NCBI GenBank assembly: GCA_964554535.1
Contig: CAZKPB010000009.1
Span: forward strand, 1 to 64,000
DNA: 64,000 nt
Source: DMER64 sp964554535
GTDB lineage: Bacteria > Bacteroidota > Bacteroidia > Bacteroidales > UBA932
Direction: 5' to 3'
Each line of letters begins with the position of its first letter. Positions within the stretch are counted from its first letter, which is position 1. This document shows, piece after piece, positions 8,178-14,830 of the stretch. The notes below the pieces were generated by a model, which had not been told where the DNA came from, made no database searches, and worked only from the letters and a program-made list of their open reading frames with translations. A program made the position numbers and the translations under genes.

Positions 8178-8777
8178 TTACCTGGAGCGGCCGTACAGCT
8201 CCTTCTCAACCTGAGAGAGCGTTATCCCCTGCCCTGTCAACAACACCAGCAGATGGTAGATCAGGTCGGCCGACTCATATAGTAACCTTTCTTTATTTCC
8301 CGCCATAGCTTCAATCACCGTTTCTACGGCTTCCTCTCCTACTTTCTGCGCCATGCGTCCTGTCCCGGATTGGAACAACGACGTGGTATAAGAGCCTTCC
8401 GGCATGGTTTGCCTGCGTTGCCCAATCAACTTTTCCAACGCTTTTATAAACCCCTCTTGTGCCGGCAAATCAAAACACGACTCCGTTCCCATATGACACA
8501 CAGGTCCCGCCGCAGTCACCTTCACCAGCAGCGTATCCTTGTCGCAATCCGCATAAATATCCTGCGGCCCCTCAATATATAAATAATTACCACTGGTCTC
8601 TCCCTTGGTCCACAGGCACTTTCGGGACCGGCTGTAAAAAGTCACCTTATGACTTTCCAGCGTCTTATCATAAGCCGGGACATTCATATAGCCCAGCATC
8701 AATACTTTTAACGTAGTGCGGTCCTGCACAATGACCGGCAAGAGCCCGTTGCCTTTATCAAAATCCAACTGATCCAT
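8178..8777 (-). CDS. hisIE: Bifunctional phosphoribosyl-AMP cyclohydrolase / phosphoribosyl-ATP pyrophosphatase
   Basis: 199 residues. Residues 1 to about 110 are HisI, with SRSRKCLWTKGETSGN and the metal-binding DCDKDTLL plus Cys-rich GPVCHMGTESCF segments. Residues about 113-199 are HisE, with GEEAVETVIEA and ESADLIYHLLVLL. Together they hydrolyse PR-ATP to PR-AMP and open the ring to ProFAR, steps 2 and 3 of histidine synthesis. This is the last gene of the his operon, 19 bp after hisF. Length and domain order match the HisIE fusion common in Bacteroidota and enterobacteria. Confidence 0.97.
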   Translation of the reverse strand: MDQLDFDKGNGLLPVIVQDRTTLKVLMLGYMNVPAYDKTLESHKVTFYSRSRKCLWTKGETSGNYLYIEGPQDIYADCDKDTLLVKVTAAGPVCHMGTESCFDLPAQEGFIKALEKLIGQRRQTMPEGSYTTSLFQSGTGRMAQKVGEEAVETVIEAMAGNKERLLYESADLIYHLLVLLTGQGITLSQVEKELYGRSR

Positions 8778-8796
8778 TTTTCTTCCGTTTTTAAGA

Positions 8797-9552
8797 TTAT
8801 CTAACAGGTATTTTATTGTCTTTTAAAGCTTGTTTTAACGCTCCAATCCCTATCTGTCCGTAGTGAAACACCCCAGCCGCCAGCGCAGCGTCGGCACTGT
8901 AAGGCCCCGCGAGCACTTCCACAAAATCCTGTATACTTCCCGCCCCGCCCGAGGCAATCACCGGCAGGGACAATTCCCTGCTGAGCCTTCGGCAGGCATC
9001 ACAAGCATACCCTTGCTGCGTCCCGTCATGGTCCATAGAGGTAAACAGAATCTCCCCCGCCCCTAAATCCTGTAACTCCCGCGCCCAGGAAAAGAGTTCC
9101 TTCTGCGTGGGCACCGTCCCGGCGTGGGTGGTCACCCGCCACACCCCCTCCACGGAACGGGCATCAACGGCCGCCACAATACACTGCGACCCGAACTGCC
9201 TGCTCAGTTCCCCCACCAGAGCCGGACGCATTACCGCGGCCGAGTTGACCGCCACTTTGTCCGCGCCCGCCTGCAGCAGCACCCCGGCATCGTGCACCGA
9301 GGCAATGCCTCCCCCCACCGTAAAGGGAACGGTAAGGCAGGCGGCCATGCGCTCCACCAGCTGCACAAAGGTCTTGCGCCCTTCCAGGGTGGCACTGATA
9401 TCCAGAAAGACCAGTTCGTCCGCTCCTTCGCTGTTGTAGCGGGCCGCCATCTCCACCGGGTCGCCTACATCGGCCAGATTCTTGAACCGGACCCCTTTTA
9501 CGGTTTTCCCCTCCTTAATGTCCAGACAGGAAATAATTCTTTTAGCCAACAT
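8797..9552 (-). CDS. hisF: Imidazole glycerol phosphate synthase, cyclase subunit
   Basis: 251 residues from the ATG at 9552-9550 (MLAKRIISCLDIKEG). The frame stays open upstream, but this start gives the normal HisF length and N-terminus. The (beta/alpha)8 barrel shows the catalytic Asp of CLDIKEG near residue 11 and the second Asp of AAVDAR near residue 130, plus phosphate-binding glycine loops (VGGGI, SGGAGS). It pairs with HisH to turn PRFAR and ammonia into imidazole glycerol phosphate and AICAR. The start overlaps the end of hisA by 11 bp, suggesting translational coupling. Confidence 0.96.
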   Translation of the reverse strand: MLAKRIISCLDIKEGKTVKGVRFKNLADVGDPVEMAARYNSEGADELVFLDISATLEGRKTFVQLVERMAACLTVPFTVGGGIASVHDAGVLLQAGADKVAVNSAAVMRPALVGELSRQFGSQCIVAAVDARSVEGVWRVTTHAGTVPTQKELFSWARELQDLGAGEILFTSMDHDGTQQGYACDACRRLSRELSLPVIASGGAGSIQDFVEVLAGPYSADAALAAGVFHYGQIGIGALKQALKDNKIPVR

Positions 9553-10255
9553 CTTGCAGCCCTCCCTCATAAAAAGCCCTGCCCACCACGGCCTGAGTAA
9601 TCCCCACCGCTTCCAGCGATTCCAGGTGCGCGCGGGTGCAGATGCCGCCGCAGGCCACAAACCTCACCTGCGGATATTGTGTTACCAGCGAAGTATACCA
9701 TGCCAGGTCGGGCCCCTGCATCATCCCGTCGCAGGCCACCTGCGTGCAGTGTACCGTCTGCAGCCCGGCACTCAGAAACTGTCGCATTAGGTAATTGAAG
9801 GGATGGGATACCGTCTGCTGCCAACCCTTAACCGCCAGACGGCCTTCCCTCAAGTCAGCCCCCCAACTGAGGCGGTCACCTCCGTAACGCACCAGCCACT
9901 CTTCCATTTTTTCCGAATCCGTTACGGCCACACTGCCGCAAATGACCCGCTCCACGCCGGCGGTGAAGGCGCGTTCCAGGGCCTCGGCCGTCTTGATGCC
10001 GCCTCCGAATTCTATGTTCAGGCCGGTGCGCTCGCGGATACTGCTGAGAATTTTCCACGTGGAGTGTTCGGGCCGGTTGCTCCGAGCTCCTTCCAAGTCC
10101 ACAATGTGGAGGCGTTTGTAGCCTTGAGCGGCAAAATGCAGGGCCATCTGCAAGGGCTCCTGCGGATAAAAGGTGCATTGGCCGTAATTTCCCTGACGCA
10201 ACCGCACGCATTTTCCGTCCATAAGGTCTATGGCAGGAATGATTTCTATTGACAT
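9542..10255 (-). CDS. hisA: ProFAR isomerase (phosphoribosylformimino-5-aminoimidazole carboxamide ribotide isomerase)
   Basis: 237 residues from the ATG at 10255-10253 (MSIEIIPAIDLMDGKCVRL). This start is chosen over longer in-frame ones because it matches HisA proteins and overlaps the hisH stop by only 10 bp. It is a TIM barrel with the first catalytic Asp in AIDLMDG, the second in SWGADLREG (near 130), and repeated phosphate-binding motifs FGGGI and CGGI. It performs the fourth step of the pathway, converting ProFAR to PRFAR. It lies between hisH and hisF as in many bacteria. Confidence 0.95.
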   Translation of the reverse strand: MSIEIIPAIDLMDGKCVRLRQGNYGQCTFYPQEPLQMALHFAAQGYKRLHIVDLEGARSNRPEHSTWKILSSIRERTGLNIEFGGGIKTAEALERAFTAGVERVICGSVAVTDSEKMEEWLVRYGGDRLSWGADLREGRLAVKGWQQTVSHPFNYLMRQFLSAGLQTVHCTQVACDGMMQGPDLAWYTSLVTQYPQVRFVACGGICTRAHLESLEAVGITQAVVGRAFYEGGLQDVG

Positions 10256-10836
10256 AAGTTCAAAAAGTTTGAAAGTACACGTTCGCCGGCCAACCCGCTT
10301 TTTTCCGGGTGGAACTGGCATCCAAAAAAATTCCGGTACTGCAGGGCCGCGCTCAAGGGGCTTCCGTGACGGGTGACGGCAACGGTGCAAGGACCGGGAT
10401 CCACTGCATAGGAATGCACAAAATACATATATACGCCTTCTGTAAGTCCTTCAAAAAGAGGACCATTAACGGTCTCCAGCGTATTCCATCCCATATGGGG
10501 AATTTTAATCCCTTCTGCCGGATACATCCGCCGCACCTCTTGGGAAAAGACCCCAAGGCAGGCGGTATCCCCTTCTTGCGAGTGACTGCACAACACCTGC
10601 ATACCCAGGCATATTCCCAACACCGGACAGTCCAGAACAGGAATGACCTTGTCCAGGCCGCTCAGCATTAATTGCTCCATGGCCCAGCGGGCCTCGCCCA
10701 CTCCGGGCAACAACACGCCGTCACAGCCGGCCAGGTCGTCCGGATCACACACCATTTTACAGGGTGCCTGGAGACGCGCCAACGCATTTTCCACCGACCT
10801 CAGATTGCCGGTTTTGTAATCCACTATACCTATCAT
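10246..10836 (-). CDS. hisH: Imidazole glycerol phosphate synthase, glutaminase subunit
   Basis: 196 residues of the class I glutamine amidotransferase fold. The nucleophilic Cys is in LGICLGMQVL (near residue 80) and the His/Glu of the triad are in CQFHPEKSG near the C-terminus. It supplies ammonia to HisF. The ATG overlaps the TGA of the hisC-hisB fusion (10833-10836), a typical coupled junction. Length is normal for HisH. Confidence 0.96.
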   Translation of the reverse strand: MIGIVDYKTGNLRSVENALARLQAPCKMVCDPDDLAGCDGVLLPGVGEARWAMEQLMLSGLDKVIPVLDCPVLGICLGMQVLCSHSQEGDTACLGVFSQEVRRMYPAEGIKIPHMGWNTLETVNGPLFEGLTEGVYMYFVHSYAVDPGPCTVAVTRHGSPLSAALQYRNFFGCQFHPEKSGLAGERVLSNFLNLCQ

Positions 10837-12443
10837 AGCATACCTTTACTACTGGGGACGCCCCCGTTCCACTGATTTTTAGCTACCGCCGCCCGCAACG
10901 CCCTGGCAAAAGCCTTGAAGACCGCTTCAATGATATGGTGGTCGTTGGCCCCCGAGGCACTGATGTGCAGGTTGGCGTGCAGGTGTTGCGCCAGTGTCTT
11001 GAAGAAATGCGGAAACTGTTGCGTATGCATATCGCCCGTCATGGCGTCGGTAAACGCCACATTCCAGCTAAAGTCCGTACGACCGCCCAGATCCAACAGC
11101 ACGGTGGCCTGCGCCTCATCCATGGGTAGACAAAATCCGTAACGTTCTATTCCGCAACGGTTTCCAAGAGCCTTAGAAAGGGCATCACCCAGCGCAATGG
11201 CGGTATCTTCCACCGTATGATGGTCGTCCGTGGCCAAATCGCCCTCGGCATCAATGGTTAAAGCTATACCTGAATGAACTCCTATCTGTTCCAGCATATG
11301 GTCAAAAAAATTGAGCCCCGTATCTATGCGCGGCGCCTCGGCGGATTCCAGGTCTACGTCCACGCGCAGGGCCGTCTCACGTGAGGTTCTGCTCACAAAC
11401 CCCCTGCGCTCCGCCCCGCCTTGCAGCACCTCCAGAAGCCGTCGGTTTTCCGCGGGAGTTCCCACACTGATGCGCAAACAATCCTCACAACCGTACAACG
11501 ACGACCGGTCCCTCACCACAATGCCCGCCCGCAGAAGCTTTTCAAACACGGCCTCGTGCTGCGCAAACCGTACCAGCAGAAAATTTCCGGCCGAGGCAAA
11601 CACCCGCACCACCCCGGGACAACCATTCAGAGCGACCGCCAGGGCGTCCCGCTCACGGCAGAGGGTGTCCACGCGGCGGCGGAAAGCCTGCCGCAGGGCC
11701 AGCTGCCGGCAAACGGTCCGCTGGGTCAGGATATTGATGTTGTAGGGATACTTTACACGGTTCATGGCATCAATGATTACCGGATGGGCAAATGCCATTC
11801 CCAAGCGCAATCCGGCCATACCCCAGGCTTTTGACAGGGTCTGAAGAATCACCAGACGCGGGTATTCCGCCAACCGGCCACTCCACCCCTGCGTACCGCT
11901 AAAGTCAATGTAAGCCTCGTCCAGCACCACAATACCGTCAAAGGAGCAGAGGATCCTTTCAATTTCCGCGTCATCCAGCAGATTGCCCGTGGGGTTGTTG
12001 GGCGAGCAAAGAAATATCAGCCGCGTGTCGGGTCGTACTTTGGACAGCAGTGCCGCGGCATCCAGCGTGAAATTGTCCCCAAGAGGGGCATAAATGACTT
12101 CCACATTGTTGATACGGGCCGCCACGGCATACATGCCGTAAGACGGTTCCATAATGACGACGCTGTCACGCCCGCTGCAGCAAAACAGGCGGAACATGAG
12201 GTCAATGGCCTCGTCGCTGCCGTTGCCGGTGAAAATCCGGGCGGGCGAAAGGTGTTTGATTTGGGAAAGTAAGGCCTTCACCTCTCCCGCATAGGGTGAC
12301 GGATAGCGATTAAAACCGTTAGTGTAGGGATTTTCGTTAGCGTCAAGATATACTTCCATAGGTTGCGAGCAGTCGTCACGGGCGGTGGAATAGGCGTTCA
12401 GGTTACGGATGTGAGGCTGGAGATAGTCTTCTATAGATTTCAT
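10833..12443 (-). CDS. hisCB: HisC-HisB fusion: histidinol-phosphate aminotransferase + IGP dehydratase
   Basis: One continuous 536-residue frame. Residues 1 to about 341 are a PLP aminotransferase (substrate region ANENPY, CSPNNPTGN, DEAYIDF, PLP lysine K205 in TLSKAWGMAGLRLG, ending LRISVGTPAENRRLLEVL). A linker of about 6 residues leads to imidazole-glycerol-phosphate dehydratase (about 347-536), with FFDHMLEQIGVHSG, the metal motif DHHTVEDTAIALG and the second DHHIIEAVFKAFARA. It would carry out steps 6 and 7. In many Bacteroidota and enterobacteria IGPD is instead fused to a HAD-type histidinol-phosphate phosphatase; that domain is absent here. It overlaps hisD upstream and hisH downstream by 4 bp each. 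The frame is clean, so an artefactual fusion is unlikely. Confidence 0.95.
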   Translation of the reverse strand: MKSIEDYLQPHIRNLNAYSTARDDCSQPMEVYLDANENPYTNGFNRYPSPYAGEVKALLSQIKHLSPARIFTGNGSDEAIDLMFRLFCCSGRDSVVIMEPSYGMYAVAARINNVEVIYAPLGDNFTLDAAALLSKVRPDTRLIFLCSPNNPTGNLLDDAEIERILCSFDGIVVLDEAYIDFSGTQGWSGRLAEYPRLVILQTLSKAWGMAGLRLGMAFAHPVIIDAMNRVKYPYNINILTQRTVCRQLALRQAFRRRVDTLCRERDALAVALNGCPGVVRVFASAGNFLLVRFAQHEAVFEKLLRAGIVVRDRSSLYGCEDCLRISVGTPAENRRLLEVLQGGAERRGFVSRTSRETALRVDVDLESAEAPRIDTGLNFFDHMLEQIGVHSGIALTIDAEGDLATDDHHTVEDTAIALGDALSKALGNRCGIERYGFCLPMDEAQATVLLDLGGRTDFSWNVAFTDAMTGDMHTQQFPHFFKTLAQHLHANLHISASGANDHHIIEAVFKAFARALRAAVAKNQWNGGVPSSKGML

Positions 12444-13648
12444 AACCTGACTTTTACAGCATTTATATGCGCTTCAAAGCCCTCGGCCTGTGCCATGGCC
12501 TCTATGACGGGTTCCAGACTTTTAAGGCCTTCCGGAGTGATGTCCTGCAGGGTGATTTGTTTGGTAAAGCTGTCGGTACTGACGCCGCTGTACGCTCTGG
12601 CCCAGCCGCCTGTAGGCAGGGTGTGGTTGGTCCCGCTGGCGTAATCTCCGGCGCTTTCAGGGGCAAAATTCCCCAAAAAGATGCTGCCGGCGTGGACTAT
12701 TTCTTTGGCAAAACCGTAGGGGTCTTTGCAACTGACAATCAAATGTTCGGGGGCCATACTGTTGACTTTGTCTATCAGTTGCGCGCGGGTTTCTACAGTT
12801 TCTATTATGCTGTTTTTCAACGATTTTTCTATAAATGAATATTTTGGAAATTGTGCTGCCTGCTGCTGCAACCGTTCTTTTACCTTGGCAGCCAGCAAGG
12901 TGTCCGTGGTAATGAGAGCGGCGCGACTGTCCGGTCCGTGTTCCAATTGAGAAAGAAAATCGGCGCAGACAAAAAGGTCATTGGCACTGTCATCGGCCGC
13001 AATGACCACTTCCGAGGGACCCGCAGGCAGGTCCGTGGCGCACACCTGTGCCCCCACCCATTGTTTGGCGGCGGTCACATAGGCGTTGCCCGGGCCAAAG
13101 ATCTTGTCCACCCTGGGGATGGTTTCGGTACCGTAGGCCATGGCCCCTATGGCGGCTGCGCCGCCCGCCTTGAAGATTTCGGTTATGCCGCACTCCCGGG
13201 CGCAATACAGGATTTCAGGAGCTACTGTACCGTCCGCACGGGGCGGAGTACACAAAATCACACGGGGACAACCGGCCAGACGGGCGGGAATTCCCAGCAT
13301 CAACACGGTAGAAAACAAGGGGGCGTTGCCTCCGGGAATGTATAATCCCACGGTCTGAATAGGCACGCTGCGACGCATACAGATTACCCCGGGCATGGTC
13401 TCGACCTTAAGGTCTTCACGCAACTGGGCCCTGTGAAAGGTTTCAATGTTCCTGGCGGCCACCGCAACGGCCTGTTTGAGTTTCTCCGGGATGACGTCAC
13501 AGGCCTGTTGTATTTGCTGTTTGTCCACCCGCAGGTTTTCCCGGGTCAGAGAAGCTTTGTCAAACAATTGTGCGTAATACAGCAGGGCCTCGTCGCCGCT
13601 GCGCTTTACGTAATCCATAATGCTTTTTACACTTTCTGTTGTTTCCAT
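12440..13648 (-). CDS. hisD: Histidinol dehydrogenase
   Basis: 402 residues, slightly shorter at the N-terminus than the roughly 430 usual in the family. The signature region runs through TVGLYIPGGNAPLFST, KAGGAAAIGAMAYGT and KIFGPGNAYVTAAK. The catalytic Glu-His pair is in MAPEHLIV and a zinc-site His is in the SGTNHTLPT segment. It catalyses the last two NAD-dependent oxidations of histidinol to histidine. Its stop overlaps the hisC start (12440-12443), and it starts 14 bp after the end of hisG. Confidence 0.96.
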   Translation of the reverse strand: METTESVKSIMDYVKRSGDEALLYYAQLFDKASLTRENLRVDKQQIQQACDVIPEKLKQAVAVAARNIETFHRAQLREDLKVETMPGVICMRRSVPIQTVGLYIPGGNAPLFSTVLMLGIPARLAGCPRVILCTPPRADGTVAPEILYCARECGITEIFKAGGAAAIGAMAYGTETIPRVDKIFGPGNAYVTAAKQWVGAQVCATDLPAGPSEVVIAADDSANDLFVCADFLSQLEHGPDSRAALITTDTLLAAKVKERLQQQAAQFPKYSFIEKSLKNSIIETVETRAQLIDKVNSMAPEHLIVSCKDPYGFAKEIVHAGSIFLGNFAPESAGDYASGTNHTLPTGGWARAYSGVSTDSFTKQITLQDITPEGLKSLEPVIEAMAQAEGFEAHINAVKVRL

Positions 13649-13662
13649 GGTATAGTTATAAA

Positions 13663-14514
13663 TTAAAGAATCATTTTTTCCAGGCTGAGCACCAGAATGT
13701 CCTCGGCCCCAATTTCCTTCAGCTGGCCCACCTTATCCCATATTTGCGACTCGTCAATCACGGCGTGCAGGGCACTCCAGCCGTCCTGCGCCAGCGGCAG
13801 CAATGTGGGGCTCTTCATGCAGGGCAGTATATCTATGGCCAGATCCACCTGCGCCGTGGGGATGTTAAACAACACGTATTTCTTGCCCCTACTGCGTTTG
13901 ACGGCGTTAAAGCGAAAAATAAGGTCCTCCATCACTTGGCGTTTTTCGGCGTTCATACCGGGGTAACCAATCAGAAGCGCCTCGGATTCCATTACCCGTT
14001 CCACTTCCTTCAATCCATTGGACAGCAAGGTGCTGCCGCTGCTTACAATATCAAATACGGCATCGGTCATACCAATGGAAGGGGCAATTTCAACTGACCC
14101 CGCAATGGGTTCTATCTGGCAGTTAATCTGTTGCTTGTCAAAATAATCACGCAAAATGGACGGATAGGAAGTGGCCACTTTTTTGTCGGTAAACCAGCCA
14201 ATTCCGGTATAGGTCTCTTTGTCGGGGATGGCCAGAGAAAGGCGGCAACATCCAAAACCGGTGCGGTACAGAGTATCCACGTTGAATTTGTGTTCCATCA
14301 CCTCGTTCCGCCCCACAATGCCGCCGTCGGCAATGCCCAGGGAGACCGCCCGGGGGATGTCGTCATCACGCAGGTAAAGCACTTCCACGGGGAAATTCCG
14401 GGATGTGCACAGCAGGCAGCGCTTGGTGTCATCCATTTGAATTCCTGCATCGCGCAGTAACGACAGGCTCTCTTCACTTAACCTGCCTTTGGTTTGAATA
14501 GCTATGCGTATCAT
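13663..14514 (-). CDS. hisG: ATP phosphoribosyltransferase, long form
   Basis: 283 residues from the ATG at 14514-14512 (MIRIAIQTKGRLSEESL). In-frame upstream codons cross the leader and attenuator and are not part of the protein. It has a type II periplasmic-binding-like catalytic fold with the PRPP-binding segment DAVFDIVSSGSTL, followed by a C-terminal HisG_C domain (about 205-283) that binds histidine for feedback inhibition, so this is the hexameric long form that needs no HisZ. It makes the first committed step, ATP + PRPP to PR-ATP. First structural gene of the his operon, 25 bp after the attenuator stem. Confidence 0.95.
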   Translation of the reverse strand: MIRIAIQTKGRLSEESLSLLRDAGIQMDDTKRCLLCTSRNFPVEVLYLRDDDIPRAVSLGIADGGIVGRNEVMEHKFNVDTLYRTGFGCCRLSLAIPDKETYTGIGWFTDKKVATSYPSILRDYFDKQQINCQIEPIAGSVEIAPSIGMTDAVFDIVSSGSTLLSNGLKEVERVMESEALLIGYPGMNAEKRQVMEDLIFRFNAVKRSRGKKYVLFNIPTAQVDLAIDILPCMKSPTLLPLAQDGWSALHAVIDESQIWDKVGQLKEIGAEDILVLSLEKMIL

Positions 14515-14539
14515 AAAAATGTGTGTATAAAAAATAAAA

Positions 14540-14565
14540 AAGGCTTGCCTTTGTCGGCAAGCCTT
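14540..14565 (-). terminator. Histidine operon attenuator (intrinsic terminator)
   Basis: On the minus strand, AAGGCTTGCC (14565-14556), loop GACAAA and GGCAAGCCTT (14549-14540) form a perfect 10-bp stem followed directly by TTTTTATTTTTT. It lies between the leader peptide stop and hisG. TTGGCAG in leader codons 20-22 can pair with CTTGCCG in the terminator's 5' arm, giving a plausible antiterminator when ribosomes stall upstream at the His codons. Confidence 0.92.
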
Positions 14566-14591
14566 GTAATTGGTAAATTTGTCACTTTTCT

Positions 14592-14672
14592 TTACCTGCA
14601 TACAACATCTGCCAACCGTAAACACGGATGGTGGTGATGATGATGGATGTGGTGTAAAGAGTGAATAATCAT
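14592..14672 (-). CDS. hisL: Histidine operon leader peptide
   Basis: A 26-codon frame, ATG 14672-14670 to TAA 14594-14592. It begins MIIHSLHHIHHHHHHPCLR and contains nine histidines at positions 4, 7, 8 and 10-15. It lies between a promoter and an intrinsic terminator just before hisG, the classical arrangement for attenuation. Low charged tRNA-His would stall the ribosome in the His run and favour the antiterminator; with histidine plentiful, the terminator forms. This is close in design to the E. coli HisL peptide although the organism is a Bacteroidota. Confidence 0.93.
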   Translation of the reverse strand: MIIHSLHHIHHHHHHPCLRLADVVCR

Positions 14673-14692
14673 ATTTGATGTTTTTGTAAAAA

Positions 14693-14724
14693 CAAAGTAA
14701 ACAGTTTGCTTCCAAATTGCCAAA
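14693..14724 (-). promoter_or_regulatory. Promoter of the his operon
   Basis: Minus strand TTTG (14724-14721), a 20-bp gap, then TTACTTTG (14700-14693), one mismatch from TAnnTTTG. The expected start site is about 14686, roughly 14 nt before the leader-peptide ATG, so the leader mRNA is compact. Confidence 0.65.
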
Positions 14725-14830
14725 TTAATATTAATTAGTAATAAATGTGAAAGACAAGCCGTTGCATAGACAATTAATTATTAACTTTCGTTCCTAAAAC
14801 AGTTACAAAAAACAACCTGAACCACACATT

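Noticed and set aside
13663..14715. 350-residue version of HisG
   Set aside because: The extra N-terminus reads through the attenuator and leader in the wrong frame; normal HisG starts at 14514.
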